A stretch of 64,000 nucleotides of DNA from positions 1-64,000 of the forward strand of contig VGDL01000012.1 in the NCBI GenBank assembly GCA_016869735.1. The letters are read 5' to 3'. Origin of the DNA: Alphaproteobacteria bacterium. Its GTDB lineage: Bacteria; Pseudomonadota; Alphaproteobacteria; Acetobacterales; Acetobacteraceae. Positions 28,149 through 37,059 of the stretch are shown piece after piece (position 1 is the first letter of the stretch; the number at the start of each line of letters is the position of its first letter). Position numbers and translations under genes: made by a program. Below the pieces are notes generated by a model, which had not been told where the DNA came from, searched no databases, and worked only from the letters and a program-made list of their open reading frames with translations.

Positions 28149-28898
28149 TCATTTCGCAAGCCATCCGCCATCCACCGGCAGTGCAATGCCTGTGGTGAAA
28201 CTTGCCGTATCACTCGCCAGATAGAGCACGCCTTCGGCTACTTCTTCCGGCCTGCCGAAGCGCCCCATGGCATGGCGCGCCCGCGATGCTGCGCGCGCTG
28301 CTTCAGGGTCTGCACGGCGGCCCATGCTGCGCGCAAGCAAGGGCGTATCAATGGCCCCCGGCACAATCGCGTTCACGCGAATATTGTCAGCCACAAAATC
28401 CAGCGCCATGACGCGTGTCAGGCTCAATATCGCGCCCTTGGCAGCGATATAGGCGCTATTGCCAGCGCCACCCGCAATGGCCAGCTGCGAACCGGTTGTG
28501 ATGATCGCCCCGCCGCCTTGGCGCTTCATCGCGGGGATGACAGCGCGCGCCCAAAGCCAGGTGCCGCCAACATGCACGCGAAACACCGCATCCCAATCCT
28601 CAGGCTTGGTATCCAATACGGTGCCGCCCACAGAAAATCCGGCTGTCGCAAACAGGATATCAATGCGCCCGTAATGCTGGATAATGGCAGCCGCATCCTC
28701 ATCAGCGCTGCCTGGGGCGCCAACATCTGAAACCCGTGTCAGCGCACCCCCAATAAGCTTGGCGGTTTCCTCAACCGTTGCGGCATCACGATCCACCAAC
28801 GCAAGCTGCGCGCCTTCTTTGACAAACAATATCGCTGTCGCGCGACCAATACCGGAACCAGCGCCGGTAATGACCGCAATCTTGTCCTTCAAGCGCAT
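28149..28898 (-). CDS. SDR-family oxidoreductase
   Basis: 249-residue classical short-chain dehydrogenase/reductase. NAD(P)-binding TGAGSGIGRATA (about 11-22); Asp at the end of beta2 (ALVDRDAAT) suggests NAD preference. The usual NNAG reads FATAGFS here. Catalytic Ser (TTGSQLAIAG), Tyr and Lys (SAYIAAKGA) are present, and SDTASFTTGIALPVDGGW is the C-terminal block. The substrate is unknown. AGGGGGG lies 6 nt before the ATG. Probably in one unit with the reductase just upstream (24-bp gap). Confidence 0.9.
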   Translation of the reverse strand: MRLKDKIAVITGAGSGIGRATAILFVKEGAQLALVDRDAATVEETAKLIGGALTRVSDVGAPGSADEDAAAIIQHYGRIDILFATAGFSVGGTVLDTKPEDWDAVFRVHVGGTWLWARAVIPAMKRQGGGAIITTGSQLAIAGGAGNSAYIAAKGAILSLTRVMALDFVADNIRVNAIVPGAIDTPLLARSMGRRADPEAARAASRARHAMGRFGRPEEVAEGVLYLASDTASFTTGIALPVDGGWLAK

Positions 28899-28922
28899 GG
28901 CTGCCCCCCTTGAATCCGATGA

Positions 28923-29861
28923 CTATGTCGGCAAGCGCTTAGCATCGCGCCGTTGTTCGAAAGCCTTGGCATGCAGAAAAGCCGCTTCGTGCAGGATGCT
29001 TGGCAGCCTATGGCGGCGCGCCGCATCCAATAGGAAGCCCAGGATGTGATCCGCTTCGATACGCCCCCCCGCTTCCAGATCCCGTAGCATGGAGGCCGTG
29101 TAGGCGCTGGCCTGATCACCAAAGACACCGCGATATTGCTGCATGAAAGCGTCACTTGCCGGGAAGCCCTCTGCCGCAGCGATGGTGGCATTTGCTTCCA
29201 ATACGCCATGCATAAAGGCCATGCCGCCTGGCGTTCGCGCAATCTCACCAACATTGGCGCGCATCAACACAGTGCAGATGGCACTGGTGCCGAGATGAAC
29301 AAGCTTTTCCCACATCTGCGCCATGATGTCGGGCACCGCAGTCGCCACCATGCCAGGTGCCGCGCTGAAGGCTGCCGCTATGTTCTCAACCCGCGTGGTC
29401 ATGCCGCCGGCGGTCTCGCCAAAGGTCAGCCAGCGCCAATCGTTCAAATGCATGATCGTGCCATCGGGCAATAGGGCCGCTTGGATTTTCGCGATTCCAC
29501 CCAATACGCGATCACGCCCAAAGGCATTGCTCAGCGCCTCGATATGGCTGATGCCGTTCAGCACCGGCAGTATCGCAGTGCGCGCATCCAGTGCCGGGCG
29601 AATGGTTTCAATTGCCTCGGCCAGATCATAGGCCTTGCAGGTCAACAGAAGCGCATCCCAGCCAGGTTTCAGCGCATCTGGCGTAATGCAGCTTACCTTC
29701 GCCTGGTAATCACCAAGCCCGCTCGAAATCCGCAAACCATCGCGGGAAAGCGCCGCAGCGCGCGCGGGCCGCACGAGAAAACAGGGGTCAAGCCCCGCCT
29801 GATGCAAGCGCCCGCCGAAATAGCCCCCCAAGGCGCCTGCGCCCAGAATCAAAATACGCAT
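28923..29861 (-). CDS. Ketopantoate reductase family protein (PanE/ApbA-like)
   Basis: 312 residues. Rossmann motif RILILGAGALGGYFGGRL, then LLLTCKAYDLAEAIETIRP and LPVLNGISHIEAL of the family, with catalytic-Lys region MWEKLVHLGTSAICTV. It may be a true 2-dehydropantoate 2-reductase for pantothenate synthesis or a paralogue acting on another 2-keto acid; context (SDR, glcDE) favours a catabolic paralogue. ATG 29861 has GAGGA upstream; a TTG precedes it by one codon. Confidence 0.85.
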   Translation of the reverse strand: MRILILGAGALGGYFGGRLHQAGLDPCFLVRPARAAALSRDGLRISSGLGDYQAKVSCITPDALKPGWDALLLTCKAYDLAEAIETIRPALDARTAILPVLNGISHIEALSNAFGRDRVLGGIAKIQAALLPDGTIMHLNDWRWLTFGETAGGMTTRVENIAAAFSAAPGMVATAVPDIMAQMWEKLVHLGTSAICTVLMRANVGEIARTPGGMAFMHGVLEANATIAAAEGFPASDAFMQQYRGVFGDQASAYTASMLRDLEAGGRIEADHILGFLLDAARRHRLPSILHEAAFLHAKAFEQRRDAKRLPT

Positions 29862-29990
29862 CAAGTCCTCATGCCACGCAATTCCAGAATGCTAGCGCAA
29901 AGCGCTCGTCCTGCGAAAGGCAGCCAAGCCCGTTACCTTCAGATAATTTCAGGGAGATGCGCATTGCGAAAACCCTGCTATGGTGCGCCC

Positions 29991-31601
29991 ATGCGGAAAT
30001 GGTCCCTTGCCCTTCTTATGCTGCTTGGTGCGGGCGCCGCCTGGTGGGCGGCTGGCCTGCCACGGCCTGGTTTTCTCGAAGCTGAAAGCCGCGTAGGTAC
30101 GCCGCGCCTTAGAACCGCTACGCTTGATCGCGGGTCCATCACGGCGGTTGTGGCGGCGACCGGCACAGTGAACCCGGTGACGCTGGTGCAGGTGGGCAGC
30201 CAGCTTTCCGGGCAAATTCGCGAATTATTGGCTGATTTCAATTCAAAAGTCAGGGCGGACCAGCCCATTGCACAATTGGATACCGCAACGCTTGAAGCCC
30301 GCCGCGCGGCGGCAGACGCTGATGTGCATGCCGCTGCCGCGCAAATCACCGTCTCCCGCGCGCAGGCGGAACGCGCAGCGGCGGATCACGCACAAGCAAA
30401 AGCCCAGATCGAAGGCGTGCGCGCCGCGCTTCTGGGCGCTGAGGCAAGCCTGCGCGATGCGGATGTTGAAGCCACACGCACTGCCGAATTGCGCGCCCGC
30501 GGTGTTGGTACAGAACGCGAAGCCTTGCGCGCCGGCTTCACGGCTGATCGGCTGCGTGCTGCCGTAGCGCAGGCGCAGGCGGATGTTTCGCGTGCTGATG
30601 CAGCACTGCTTGCCGCCGGCGCCACCGCGCGCACAGCGGAAGCTCAGGTGGAAGCGGCCATTGCGGCGCGGGAACAGAAGGTAGCGCAGCTGCGGCAGGT
30701 AGAGGTGGATCTCCGTAACGCCACAATCAAATCACCAATTGATGGCGTGGTTGTATCCCGTAATATAGATGTTGGCCAAACCGTCGCCGCTTCCTTCCAA
30801 TCACCCATTCTGTTCCAGATCGCGGCCAGCCTTGATGAAATGGAAGTGCATGTAACGGTGGATGAAGCTGATATCGGGCGCGTCCGCGCTGGCCAGGAAG
30901 TGACCTTCACCATTGCCGCCTACCCCAATGAAACGCTGCGCGGCCGTGTGAAGGAAATCCGGCTTGCTGCGACCACGGTGCAGAATGTGGTGACCTATAC
31001 GGTGGTGGTGAATACGCTCAACGCTTCTGGCCGCTTACTGCCGGGTATGACGGCGACACTTCGCATCATCACCGATATCCGCAATGACGCTCTTCGCGTG
31101 CCCAATGCCGCACTGCGCTGGCGCCCAGTGGGCAGCACCGGCACTTCAGGCGGCGCCATGCAAGCACAAGCCGGCGGACAGCAAATGGATCAGGCGCTGG
31201 CGCAGCTGACGGATTTGACCGAAGCGCAGCGTAATGAAATTGAAGCCGCGCGTGGGGAAATGCGTGCGCGCATGGCAGCGCTAACGCAGGAACCCGATGC
31301 GCGGCGCCAGCAAGCACAAGCCGCGCGGCAACGCCTGATCGCCCGGCTGAATGCGGTACTGACACCGGACCAACGCGCGCGTCTTGCAGCACTGCGCGGC
31401 AATGCGGCGGCGGGCCAGGCTGGCACAATTTGGGTGCAGGAAGGGGGGGAACCGCCGCGCGCTGTGCAATTGCGCATTGGCATGACCGATGGCAGCGTCA
31501 CGGAAATCCTCAGCGGTGATATCACTGAAGGGACGGTGGTGATCATCGGCCAGGACCGCGCTGGCGCCGTACCGGCTTCTGCTACGCGACGGCTTTTCTG
31601 A
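29991..31601 (+). CDS. macA: MacA-like periplasmic adaptor with LTxxQ insert
   Basis: Membrane-fusion protein linking a MacB-type transporter to an outer-membrane channel. 536 residues: N-terminal TM anchor (~5-22), lipoyl halves (~60-100 and ~245-275), a long helical hairpin (~100-240), beta-barrel (~285-365) and a membrane-proximal domain (VPNAALRWRP near 370). Residues ~383-478 form an extra Gln/Arg-rich helical stretch with two LTxxQ motifs (LTEAQ 409, LTPDQ 457) as in Spy/CpxP, before the barrel resumes at TIWVQEGGEPPRAVQLRIG. The ATG 29991 lies just ahead of the signal anchor; frame upstream of it is antisense to the PanE-like gene. It is 4 bp from the ATPase gene. Confidence 0.88.
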   Translation: MRKWSLALLMLLGAGAAWWAAGLPRPGFLEAESRVGTPRLRTATLDRGSITAVVAATGTVNPVTLVQVGSQLSGQIRELLADFNSKVRADQPIAQLDTATLEARRAAADADVHAAAAQITVSRAQAERAAADHAQAKAQIEGVRAALLGAEASLRDADVEATRTAELRARGVGTEREALRAGFTADRLRAAVAQAQADVSRADAALLAAGATARTAEAQVEAAIAAREQKVAQLRQVEVDLRNATIKSPIDGVVVSRNIDVGQTVAASFQSPILFQIAASLDEMEVHVTVDEADIGRVRAGQEVTFTIAAYPNETLRGRVKEIRLAATTVQNVVTYTVVVNTLNASGRLLPGMTATLRIITDIRNDALRVPNAALRWRPVGSTGTSGGAMQAQAGGQQMDQALAQLTDLTEAQRNEIEAARGEMRARMAALTQEPDARRQQAQAARQRLIARLNAVLTPDQRARLAALRGNAAAGQAGTIWVQEGGEPPRAVQLRIGMTDGSVTEILSGDITEGTVVIIGQDRAGAVPASATRRLF

Positions 31602-31605
31602 TGCC

Positions 31606-32346
31606 ATGACAGTCTTGATTGAAACCATTGGCCTTACCAAGCATTATCAAGCTGGTGAGGGCGTAGTCGCTGCGCTTAAGGATGTTTCGCTTTCAATCAC
31701 GCCTGGAAATTTTGTCGCCGCCATGGGGCCTTCGGGTTCTGGCAAATCCACCTTCCTCAATCTGATCGGCTGCCTGGACAGTGCAACGCACGGCAGCTAT
31801 CGCCTGATGAATGAGGATGTTGCAGCGCTATCACATGATAGGCTTGCTGATCTTCGCAGTCGTCGGCTTGGTTTTGTCTTCCAATCCTTCAACCTTTTGC
31901 CACGTGCCGATGCTTTGGCGAATGTTGAATTGCCATTGATTTATCGCGGCATGCCAAGACGCCAAAGGCGTGAACGTGCGGCGGAGGCTTTGGCAGCAGT
32001 GGGTTTGGCGGATCGTATGCATCACCGCCCAACGCAGCTTTCTGGCGGGCAGCAGCAGCGTGTGGCGATTGCGCGCGCCATTGTCGGCAGCCCTGATCTG
32101 ATCCTGGCCGATGAACCAACTGGCGCGCTGGATACCCGCACCGGGCTTTCCATCATGGCGCTGTTTCAGGCGCTTAATCAGGGTGGCGTTGGCATTCTGA
32201 TGGTGACGCATGATCCTGATGTTGCGCGCTATGCCGAACGTGTCCTGCGCTTTCGTGATGGACGATTGATTGCGGATGAAACGCAAATCCCCGCCAATGT
32301 GGCCAAGGCGCTTGAAGCCTTGCCGGAAGCGGATGATGCGGCATGA
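31606..32346 (+). CDS. ABC transporter ATP-binding protein, MacB/LolD type
   Basis: 246 residues. Walker [11 protein letters not shown]-loop [11 protein letters not shown], signature [15 protein letters not shown], Walker [13 protein letters not shown] and H-loop VTHDP are all intact. Belongs to the MacB/FtsE/LolD mechanotransmission class, here split from its permease, which overlaps by 4 bp (ATGA). Powers export or extraction through the adjacent MacA and permease. Confidence 0.93.
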   Translation: MTVLIETIGLTKHYQAGEGVVAALKDVSLSITPGNFVAAMGPSGSGKSTFLNLIGCLDSATHGSYRLMNEDVAALSHDRLADLRSRRLGFVFQSFNLLPRADALANVELPLIYRGMPRRQRRERAAEALAAVGLADRMHHRPTQLSGGQQQRVAIARAIVGSPDLILADEPTGALDTRTGLSIMALFQALNQGGVGILMVTHDPDVARYAERVLRFRDGRLIADETQIPANVAKALEALPEADDAA

Positions 32347-33620
32347 CAAGTCCTTTGCCACCCATAATGTCCACCGCAAGACGCGGCATTGATGTACTGG
32401 AAGCCTTGCGCGGCGCGCTTGCCGCGCTTTCGGCGAATTTTCTGCGCTCCATTCTGACAGCGCTTGGTATTTTCATCGGTGTGGCAGCGGTGATCGCGAC
32501 AGTTGCCGTGGGGGAAGGCGCGCGTCGGCAGGTGCTCGCGCAAATCCAATCCTTGGGTGCCAATCTTCTGATTGTATGGGGCGGCAGCGCCACCATGGGC
32601 GGTGTGCGGCTGGGTGCAGGCGGGCGTTCCAATCTTTCCTGGGATGACGCGGCAGTGATTGCGCGGGAGATTCCGGAGGTGCAAGTCGCGGCAGGGTCCA
32701 TCCGCCAAACCTTCCAGGTGGTGGCCGGCAATCAGAATTGGTCCACCATCGTCTTGGCGACCGAGCCAGATTACTTCATCGCCCATGAATGGGTGGCCGA
32801 TGGCGGGCGCCTGTTTTCCCCCGAGGAAGCTGCTGGCGGCCGCAAGGTGGTGATCCTGGGTGCAACCGTGGCCGAGATGCTTTTCGCCGAGGAAGACCCG
32901 GTAGGCCGCGAAATTCGTATCAGGCAAACACCCTTCGAAGTGATTGGCATTATGGCCCGCAAGGGCCAGAACCCTACAGGCCAGGATCAGGATGATACGG
33001 TTTTTGTGCCCTATTGGACCGCGCGCCGCAGCGTCATGGGCGCATCGCGCGCCAATGCGCGGCAGGTGGGCGTGATCTCGGTCAAGGTGCATGAGGGTGA
33101 GGATATGGCAGCCGCAGAAGATGCCATCCGCGCCCTGATGCGCCAACGCCATCGCGTGGCGGCCAATGAACCGGATAGCGTTTCCATCCGCAATCTTTCG
33201 GATATCCAGGCAACGCGCGATGCCTCGGCGCGCACACTTTCGGCGCTACTTGCGTCGGTCGCGGCGGTATCGCTGCTGGTGGGCGGCATTGGTGTCATGA
33301 ACATTATGCTGGTGAGCGTGACAGAGCGCACGCGTGAAATTGGCCTCAGGCTCGCGATCGGTGCGCGACGGCGGGATGTGCTGGCGCAATTCCTGCTGGA
33401 AGCGGTGATGCTGGCGCTGCTCGGCGGCGCGGCTGGCGTGCTGGCGGGCATGGCGCTGTCGCATATCCTGGCGGATGTGGCGGGCTGGCCTGTGCTGGTC
33501 CGGGCCGATGCGGTGCTGATCGCTGTTGGGGTTTCAGCGTTGACGGGCCTGTTTTTTGGCTATTGGCCCGCACGCCGTGCCGCGCATCTGGATCCGATAA
33601 CGGCGCTACGGCACGAATAA
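32343..33620 (+). CDS. macB: ABC transporter permease, MacB/FtsX type
   Basis: 425 residues. One N-terminal TM (NFLRSILTALGIFIGVAAVI) is followed by a large MacB periplasmic core (~70-280) and three C-terminal TMs (~297-320, 345-375, 385-410) with the FtsX block MLVSVTERTREIGLRLAIGA and the terminal WPARRAAHLDPITALRHE. Together with the ATPase it forms a split MacB. No outer-membrane TolC gene is in the window. Confidence 0.9.
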   Translation: MTSPLPPIMSTARRGIDVLEALRGALAALSANFLRSILTALGIFIGVAAVIATVAVGEGARRQVLAQIQSLGANLLIVWGGSATMGGVRLGAGGRSNLSWDDAAVIAREIPEVQVAAGSIRQTFQVVAGNQNWSTIVLATEPDYFIAHEWVADGGRLFSPEEAAGGRKVVILGATVAEMLFAEEDPVGREIRIRQTPFEVIGIMARKGQNPTGQDQDDTVFVPYWTARRSVMGASRANARQVGVISVKVHEGEDMAAAEDAIRALMRQRHRVAANEPDSVSIRNLSDIQATRDASARTLSALLASVAAVSLLVGGIGVMNIMLVSVTERTREIGLRLAIGARRRDVLAQFLLEAVMLALLGGAAGVLAGMALSHILADVAGWPVLVRADAVLIAVGVSALTGLFFGYWPARRAAHLDPITALRHE

Positions 33621-33682
33621 CCCCCTTCCGTTCCGGCGCTGCGCGCGGCAGGATTGCGCAGAAGCCAATCAAGGGGAAAGCC

Positions 33683-34609
33683 ATGACCAAGGTCATCATC
33701 ACCTGCGCCGTGACGGGTGCAATCCACACGCCTTCCATGTCGGATTACCTGCCGATCACGCCGAAGGAGATTGCGGAGCAATCCATCGCCGCGGCGGAAG
33801 CGGGCGCTTCCATCATCCATTTGCATGCGCGCGATCCGGAAAATGGCCAACCGACGCCTGACCCCAAGGTCTTCATGCAGTTCCTGCCGGTGATCAAGCA
33901 ATCCACCGATGCGGTGATCAATATCACTACCGGCGGCGGGCTTGGCATGACTTTGGATGAAAGGCTGGCGGCGCCTTTGCTGGCAAAGCCTGAAATGTGC
34001 AGCCTGAATATGGGCTCGATGAATTTCAACATCGCGCCGTCGGCCGCGCGGGTGAAGAAATTCAAATATGATTGGGAAAAGCCCTATCTGGAAGGCACCA
34101 CCAATTACATCTTCCGCAATACCTTCCAGGATATCGAACAGGTCGTGGAACGGCTTGGCAAGGCGCATGGCACGCGCTTTGAATTCGAATGCTACGATGT
34201 TGGGCATTTGTACAATCTGGCCCATATGCTGGACCGCAAGATTGTCGAACCGCCGCTATTCACCCAAACCATTTTCGGCATTCTGGGCGGCATCGGCGCG
34301 GAACCGCGCAACCTGATGTTCATGAAGGAAACGGCAGATCGGCTTTTCGGCAAGGATTATGTTTGGTCCGTGCTGGCGGCGGGGCGCAACCAAATGCCCT
34401 TCACCACCATGGCCGGCATGATGGGCGGCAATGTGCGCGTTGGGCTGGAAGACAGCCTTTGGCTCGGCAAGGGCGTGCCGGCCAAGACAAACGCTGAACA
34501 GGTCGCGAAAATCCGCCGCATCCTGGAAGAACTCAGCCTGGAAATCGCCACACCGGCGGAAGCGCGCGAGATGCTGAAGCTCAAGGGCGGCGATCTCGTC
34601 GGTTTCTGA
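33683..34609 (+). CDS. BKACE-family beta-keto acid cleavage enzyme
   Basis: 308 residues from ATG 33683 with AAGGGG upstream. DUF849/Kce TIM barrel: VIITCAVTGAIHTPSMSDYL, zinc-binding ASIIHLHARDPENGQPTPD, VINITTGGGLGMTLDER, FEFECYDVGHLYNLAHML and NVRVGLEDSLWLGKG. Family enzymes condense a beta-keto acid with acetyl-CoA to give acetoacetate and a new acyl-CoA. The substrate side chain cannot be read from sequence. First gene of a five-gene operon; the ThDP enzyme follows after 24 bp. Confidence 0.9.
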   Translation: MTKVIITCAVTGAIHTPSMSDYLPITPKEIAEQSIAAAEAGASIIHLHARDPENGQPTPDPKVFMQFLPVIKQSTDAVINITTGGGLGMTLDERLAAPLLAKPEMCSLNMGSMNFNIAPSAARVKKFKYDWEKPYLEGTTNYIFRNTFQDIEQVVERLGKAHGTRFEFECYDVGHLYNLAHMLDRKIVEPPLFTQTIFGILGGIGAEPRNLMFMKETADRLFGKDYVWSVLAAGRNQMPFTTMAGMMGGNVRVGLEDSLWLGKGVPAKTNAEQVAKIRRILEELSLEIATPAEAREMLKLKGGDLVGF

Positions 34610-34633
34610 AGCAAAAAATAGGGAGGCCGCGCC

Positions 34634-36310
34634 ATGGCCGAGAAATACACCGTCGCTGATCTTGTGGCGGAATTCCTGCCGCAGATTGGTGTTGCGACCG
34701 TCTTCGGCATTGTATCCGTGCATAATATCCCAATGCTGGATGCAATCGGTCAGCGCAATCGCCTGCGCTATGTGAAGGCGCGTGGTGAGGTGGGCGGTGC
34801 CCACATGGCTGACGCTTATGCGCGCGTCACCGGCCATTTGGGCGTGATCTTCACCAGCACGGGGCCAGGTATGGCCAATGCGATTCCTGGCCTGGTGGAA
34901 GCGCGCTTTGCCGGCAGCCCGGTGCTGCACATCACGGGCCAGACCGCGACGCGCTTCATTGATCGTGATGTCGGGACGGTGCATGACGTGCCAGGCCAAA
35001 CGCAAGCTTTGGCCGCCGTCTGCAAGGCCGCCTATCGCGTGCGCAGCGCCAATGAGGCGTTTGGCGTTCTGGTGCGCGCGGCAGCCGAGGCGCTCTCAGC
35101 CCCACGTGGCCCGGTTTCGGTCGAAATCCCGATTGATTTGCAGCGCACGCCCATCGCGCGCCCTGCTGGGTTGGATTCCTTGGTGCTGCCCATCACCGCG
35201 CCGCTGCCGCCCAATCCGGCGGAATTGGATGAAGCCGTTGCCATCCTGTCAAAGGCCAAACGCCCCATGCTGTGGCTTGGCAATGGCGCGAAGCAGGCCG
35301 GCGCGGAAGCGGCGCGCTTGATGGCGCTTGGCTTCGGTGTGGTCTCATCCTGGAATGGCCGCGGCATTAGCCCCGAAGATCACCCCATGAGCCTTGGTGC
35401 GCTGCATGGCAATGGATCACCGCGCGTGCAAGAATTCTATGGCTCGGTGGATGCCATGCTGGTCGCGGGATCACGGCTGCGCGGGCATGAGACGATGGAT
35501 TTCAACATGAAGCTGCCGCAAACGCTGATCCGTGTGGATGGCGATGCGGCGGCCAATGGGCGCGGCTATGCTTCTTCCCTGTTCCTGCATGGCGATGCGG
35601 CTTTGACCATGGCGGCGCTTGCGGATCGGCTGGCGGGCAAGATGGCGGTCGATCCGGGCTTCGCCACTGATTTCGCCGCGCTGAAATCCCGCGCCGGGCA
35701 GGAATATCGCGAAACACTCGGCCCCTATCAGGGCTTTCCGGATGCGGTGCGCGCCGCGCTGCCACGCGATGGGGTTTGGGTGCGCGATATCACCATTTCA
35801 AACTCCACCTGGGGCAATCGCATTTTCCCGATTTATGACCCGCGCAATGCGGTGCATCCGGTGGGGGCGGCGATTGGTCCCGGCCTGGCGCTGGGCATCG
35901 GTGCCGCGCTTGGTGCTGGTGGGCGCAAGACGATTACCATGGTGGGTGATGGTGGCTTCGCACTCGGCATGAATGAGTTGTGGGCCGCCACACAGGAAAA
36001 GGCCGAATTGGTCACCATGGTGATGAATGATCGCGGCTATGGCGTGATCCGCCACATCCAGGATGCTGTGGCCGATGGGCGTTTGTTTGGTGATGATATC
36101 CTGAACCCCAATCTCGAAGGTTTGGCTGCCCTTGCTGGTATGCCCTACTTCCGCATCAGCAAGGCGGAAGACGTCACTGAAGTGCTGAAAAAAGCCCTCG
36201 CGGTTTCCGGCCCTGCCTTGGTGGAGGTTGACATGATCGCCATCGGGCCCTTCCCGCCCTATGCGCCCTTCAACACCATGGGCAAGCACGCGGAACGCGC
36301 GGCGCGTTGA
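34634..36310 (+). CDS. Thiamine diphosphate enzyme, acetolactate synthase-like
   Basis: 558 residues with PYR (~5-170), central (~195-330) and PP (~370-535) domains. Catalytic Glu52 in VKARGEVGGAHMADAYAR; the ThDP/Mg motif starts at GDG 438-440 and closes with MNDRGYG (Asn-Asp in place of the usual Asn-Asn). It is likely a decarboxylase, carboligase or C-C lyase of 2-keto acids (benzoylformate decarboxylase/ALS superfamily). There is no regulatory subunit gene, so anabolic acetolactate synthase is unlikely. Cotranscribed with BKACE. Confidence 0.88.
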   Translation: MAEKYTVADLVAEFLPQIGVATVFGIVSVHNIPMLDAIGQRNRLRYVKARGEVGGAHMADAYARVTGHLGVIFTSTGPGMANAIPGLVEARFAGSPVLHITGQTATRFIDRDVGTVHDVPGQTQALAAVCKAAYRVRSANEAFGVLVRAAAEALSAPRGPVSVEIPIDLQRTPIARPAGLDSLVLPITAPLPPNPAELDEAVAILSKAKRPMLWLGNGAKQAGAEAARLMALGFGVVSSWNGRGISPEDHPMSLGALHGNGSPRVQEFYGSVDAMLVAGSRLRGHETMDFNMKLPQTLIRVDGDAAANGRGYASSLFLHGDAALTMAALADRLAGKMAVDPGFATDFAALKSRAGQEYRETLGPYQGFPDAVRAALPRDGVWVRDITISNSTWGNRIFPIYDPRNAVHPVGAAIGPGLALGIGAALGAGGRKTITMVGDGGFALGMNELWAATQEKAELVTMVMNDRGYGVIRHIQDAVADGRLFGDDILNPNLEGLAALAGMPYFRISKAEDVTEVLKKALAVSGPALVEVDMIAIGPFPPYAPFNTMGKHAERAAR

Positions 36311-36315
36311 AGACC

Positions 36316-37059
36316 ATGATGCAACCGCACATCATCTCCCATCGCGGCGGCGCCTATCTTTGGCAGGAAAATAGCCTCCTCGCCTTTCGCCAGAGCCTGG
36401 CTTTGCCGGTTGAGGTTCTGGAATGCGATGTGCACCCCTCTGCCGATGGCGTGCCCATGGTGCATCATGATGCAACGCTGGAACGCATGACGGACCTTGC
36501 CGGGCCTTTGGTGGCGCGCAGTGCGGCTGAACTTGGCAAGGCACGGTTTCGCGGCGCGCCTGATCAAACCATCCCGACACTCTCCGCGCTGGCGCGGCTT
36601 GTTGCACCCAGCGATAAATTGCTACGCGTGGAAGTGAAGGGGGACCGCGACCACAAACCCTATCCGGATTTCCTGCCGTGCGTGCTTGGCGTGCTGGAAG
36701 CCGAAGGCATGCTCACGCGCAGCATCATCATCGCCTTTCATGGCGGCACGGCAGCGGCCGCAGCGCAGGAAAAGCGCTTGGCCGGCGCGATTTGGCTCGT
36801 GAATAGCGCCATCCTTGCAAGCCTGGGGCCGGATGCCTGCATGGCGGCAGCACGCGCGCTTGGCGTGACGGGGTGTGAGTGTTCCATGGGCGATGTCACA
36901 CCCGCCTTCATCGCCGCCGCGCGCAAGTTGGGCCTCACCACCGGTGTCTGGGCGGCCAATCATCATGCGGAGATTGAAAAGGCGCTTGATCTCGGCATGG
37001 ATGCCTTCGCCACTGATGATCCACCGCTGGCGATTGAACTCCGTAAGGCGCGCGGCTGA
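36316..37059 (+). CDS. Glycerophosphodiester phosphodiesterase family protein
   Basis: About 247 residues. GDPD TIM barrel: HIISHRGGAYLWQENSLLAF with the HRG...EN active site, LECDVHPSADGVPMVHHDAT with the metal-binding ExD and general-acid His, then RVEVKGD and GVWAANH. Cleaves a glycerophosphodiester to an alcohol and glycerol-3-phosphate. The preceding stop overlaps an in-frame TTG at 36307, but ATG 36316 or 36319 is more likely. No signal peptide, so cytoplasmic action is inferred. It ends within the start of the next gene (TGATG). Confidence 0.88.
   Translation: MMQPHIISHRGGAYLWQENSLLAFRQSLALPVEVLECDVHPSADGVPMVHHDATLERMTDLAGPLVARSAAELGKARFRGAPDQTIPTLSALARLVAPSDKLLRVEVKGDRDHKPYPDFLPCVLGVLEAEGMLTRSIIIAFHGGTAAAAAQEKRLAGAIWLVNSAILASLGPDACMAAARALGVTGCECSMGDVTPAFIAAARKLGLTTGVWAANHHAEIEKALDLGMDAFATDDPPLAIELRKARG

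Noticed and set aside
29481-29990. 170-residue N-terminal extension of the MacA frame
   Set aside because: It is antisense to the PanE-like gene, and the signal anchor and lipoyl domain begin right after ATG 29991.
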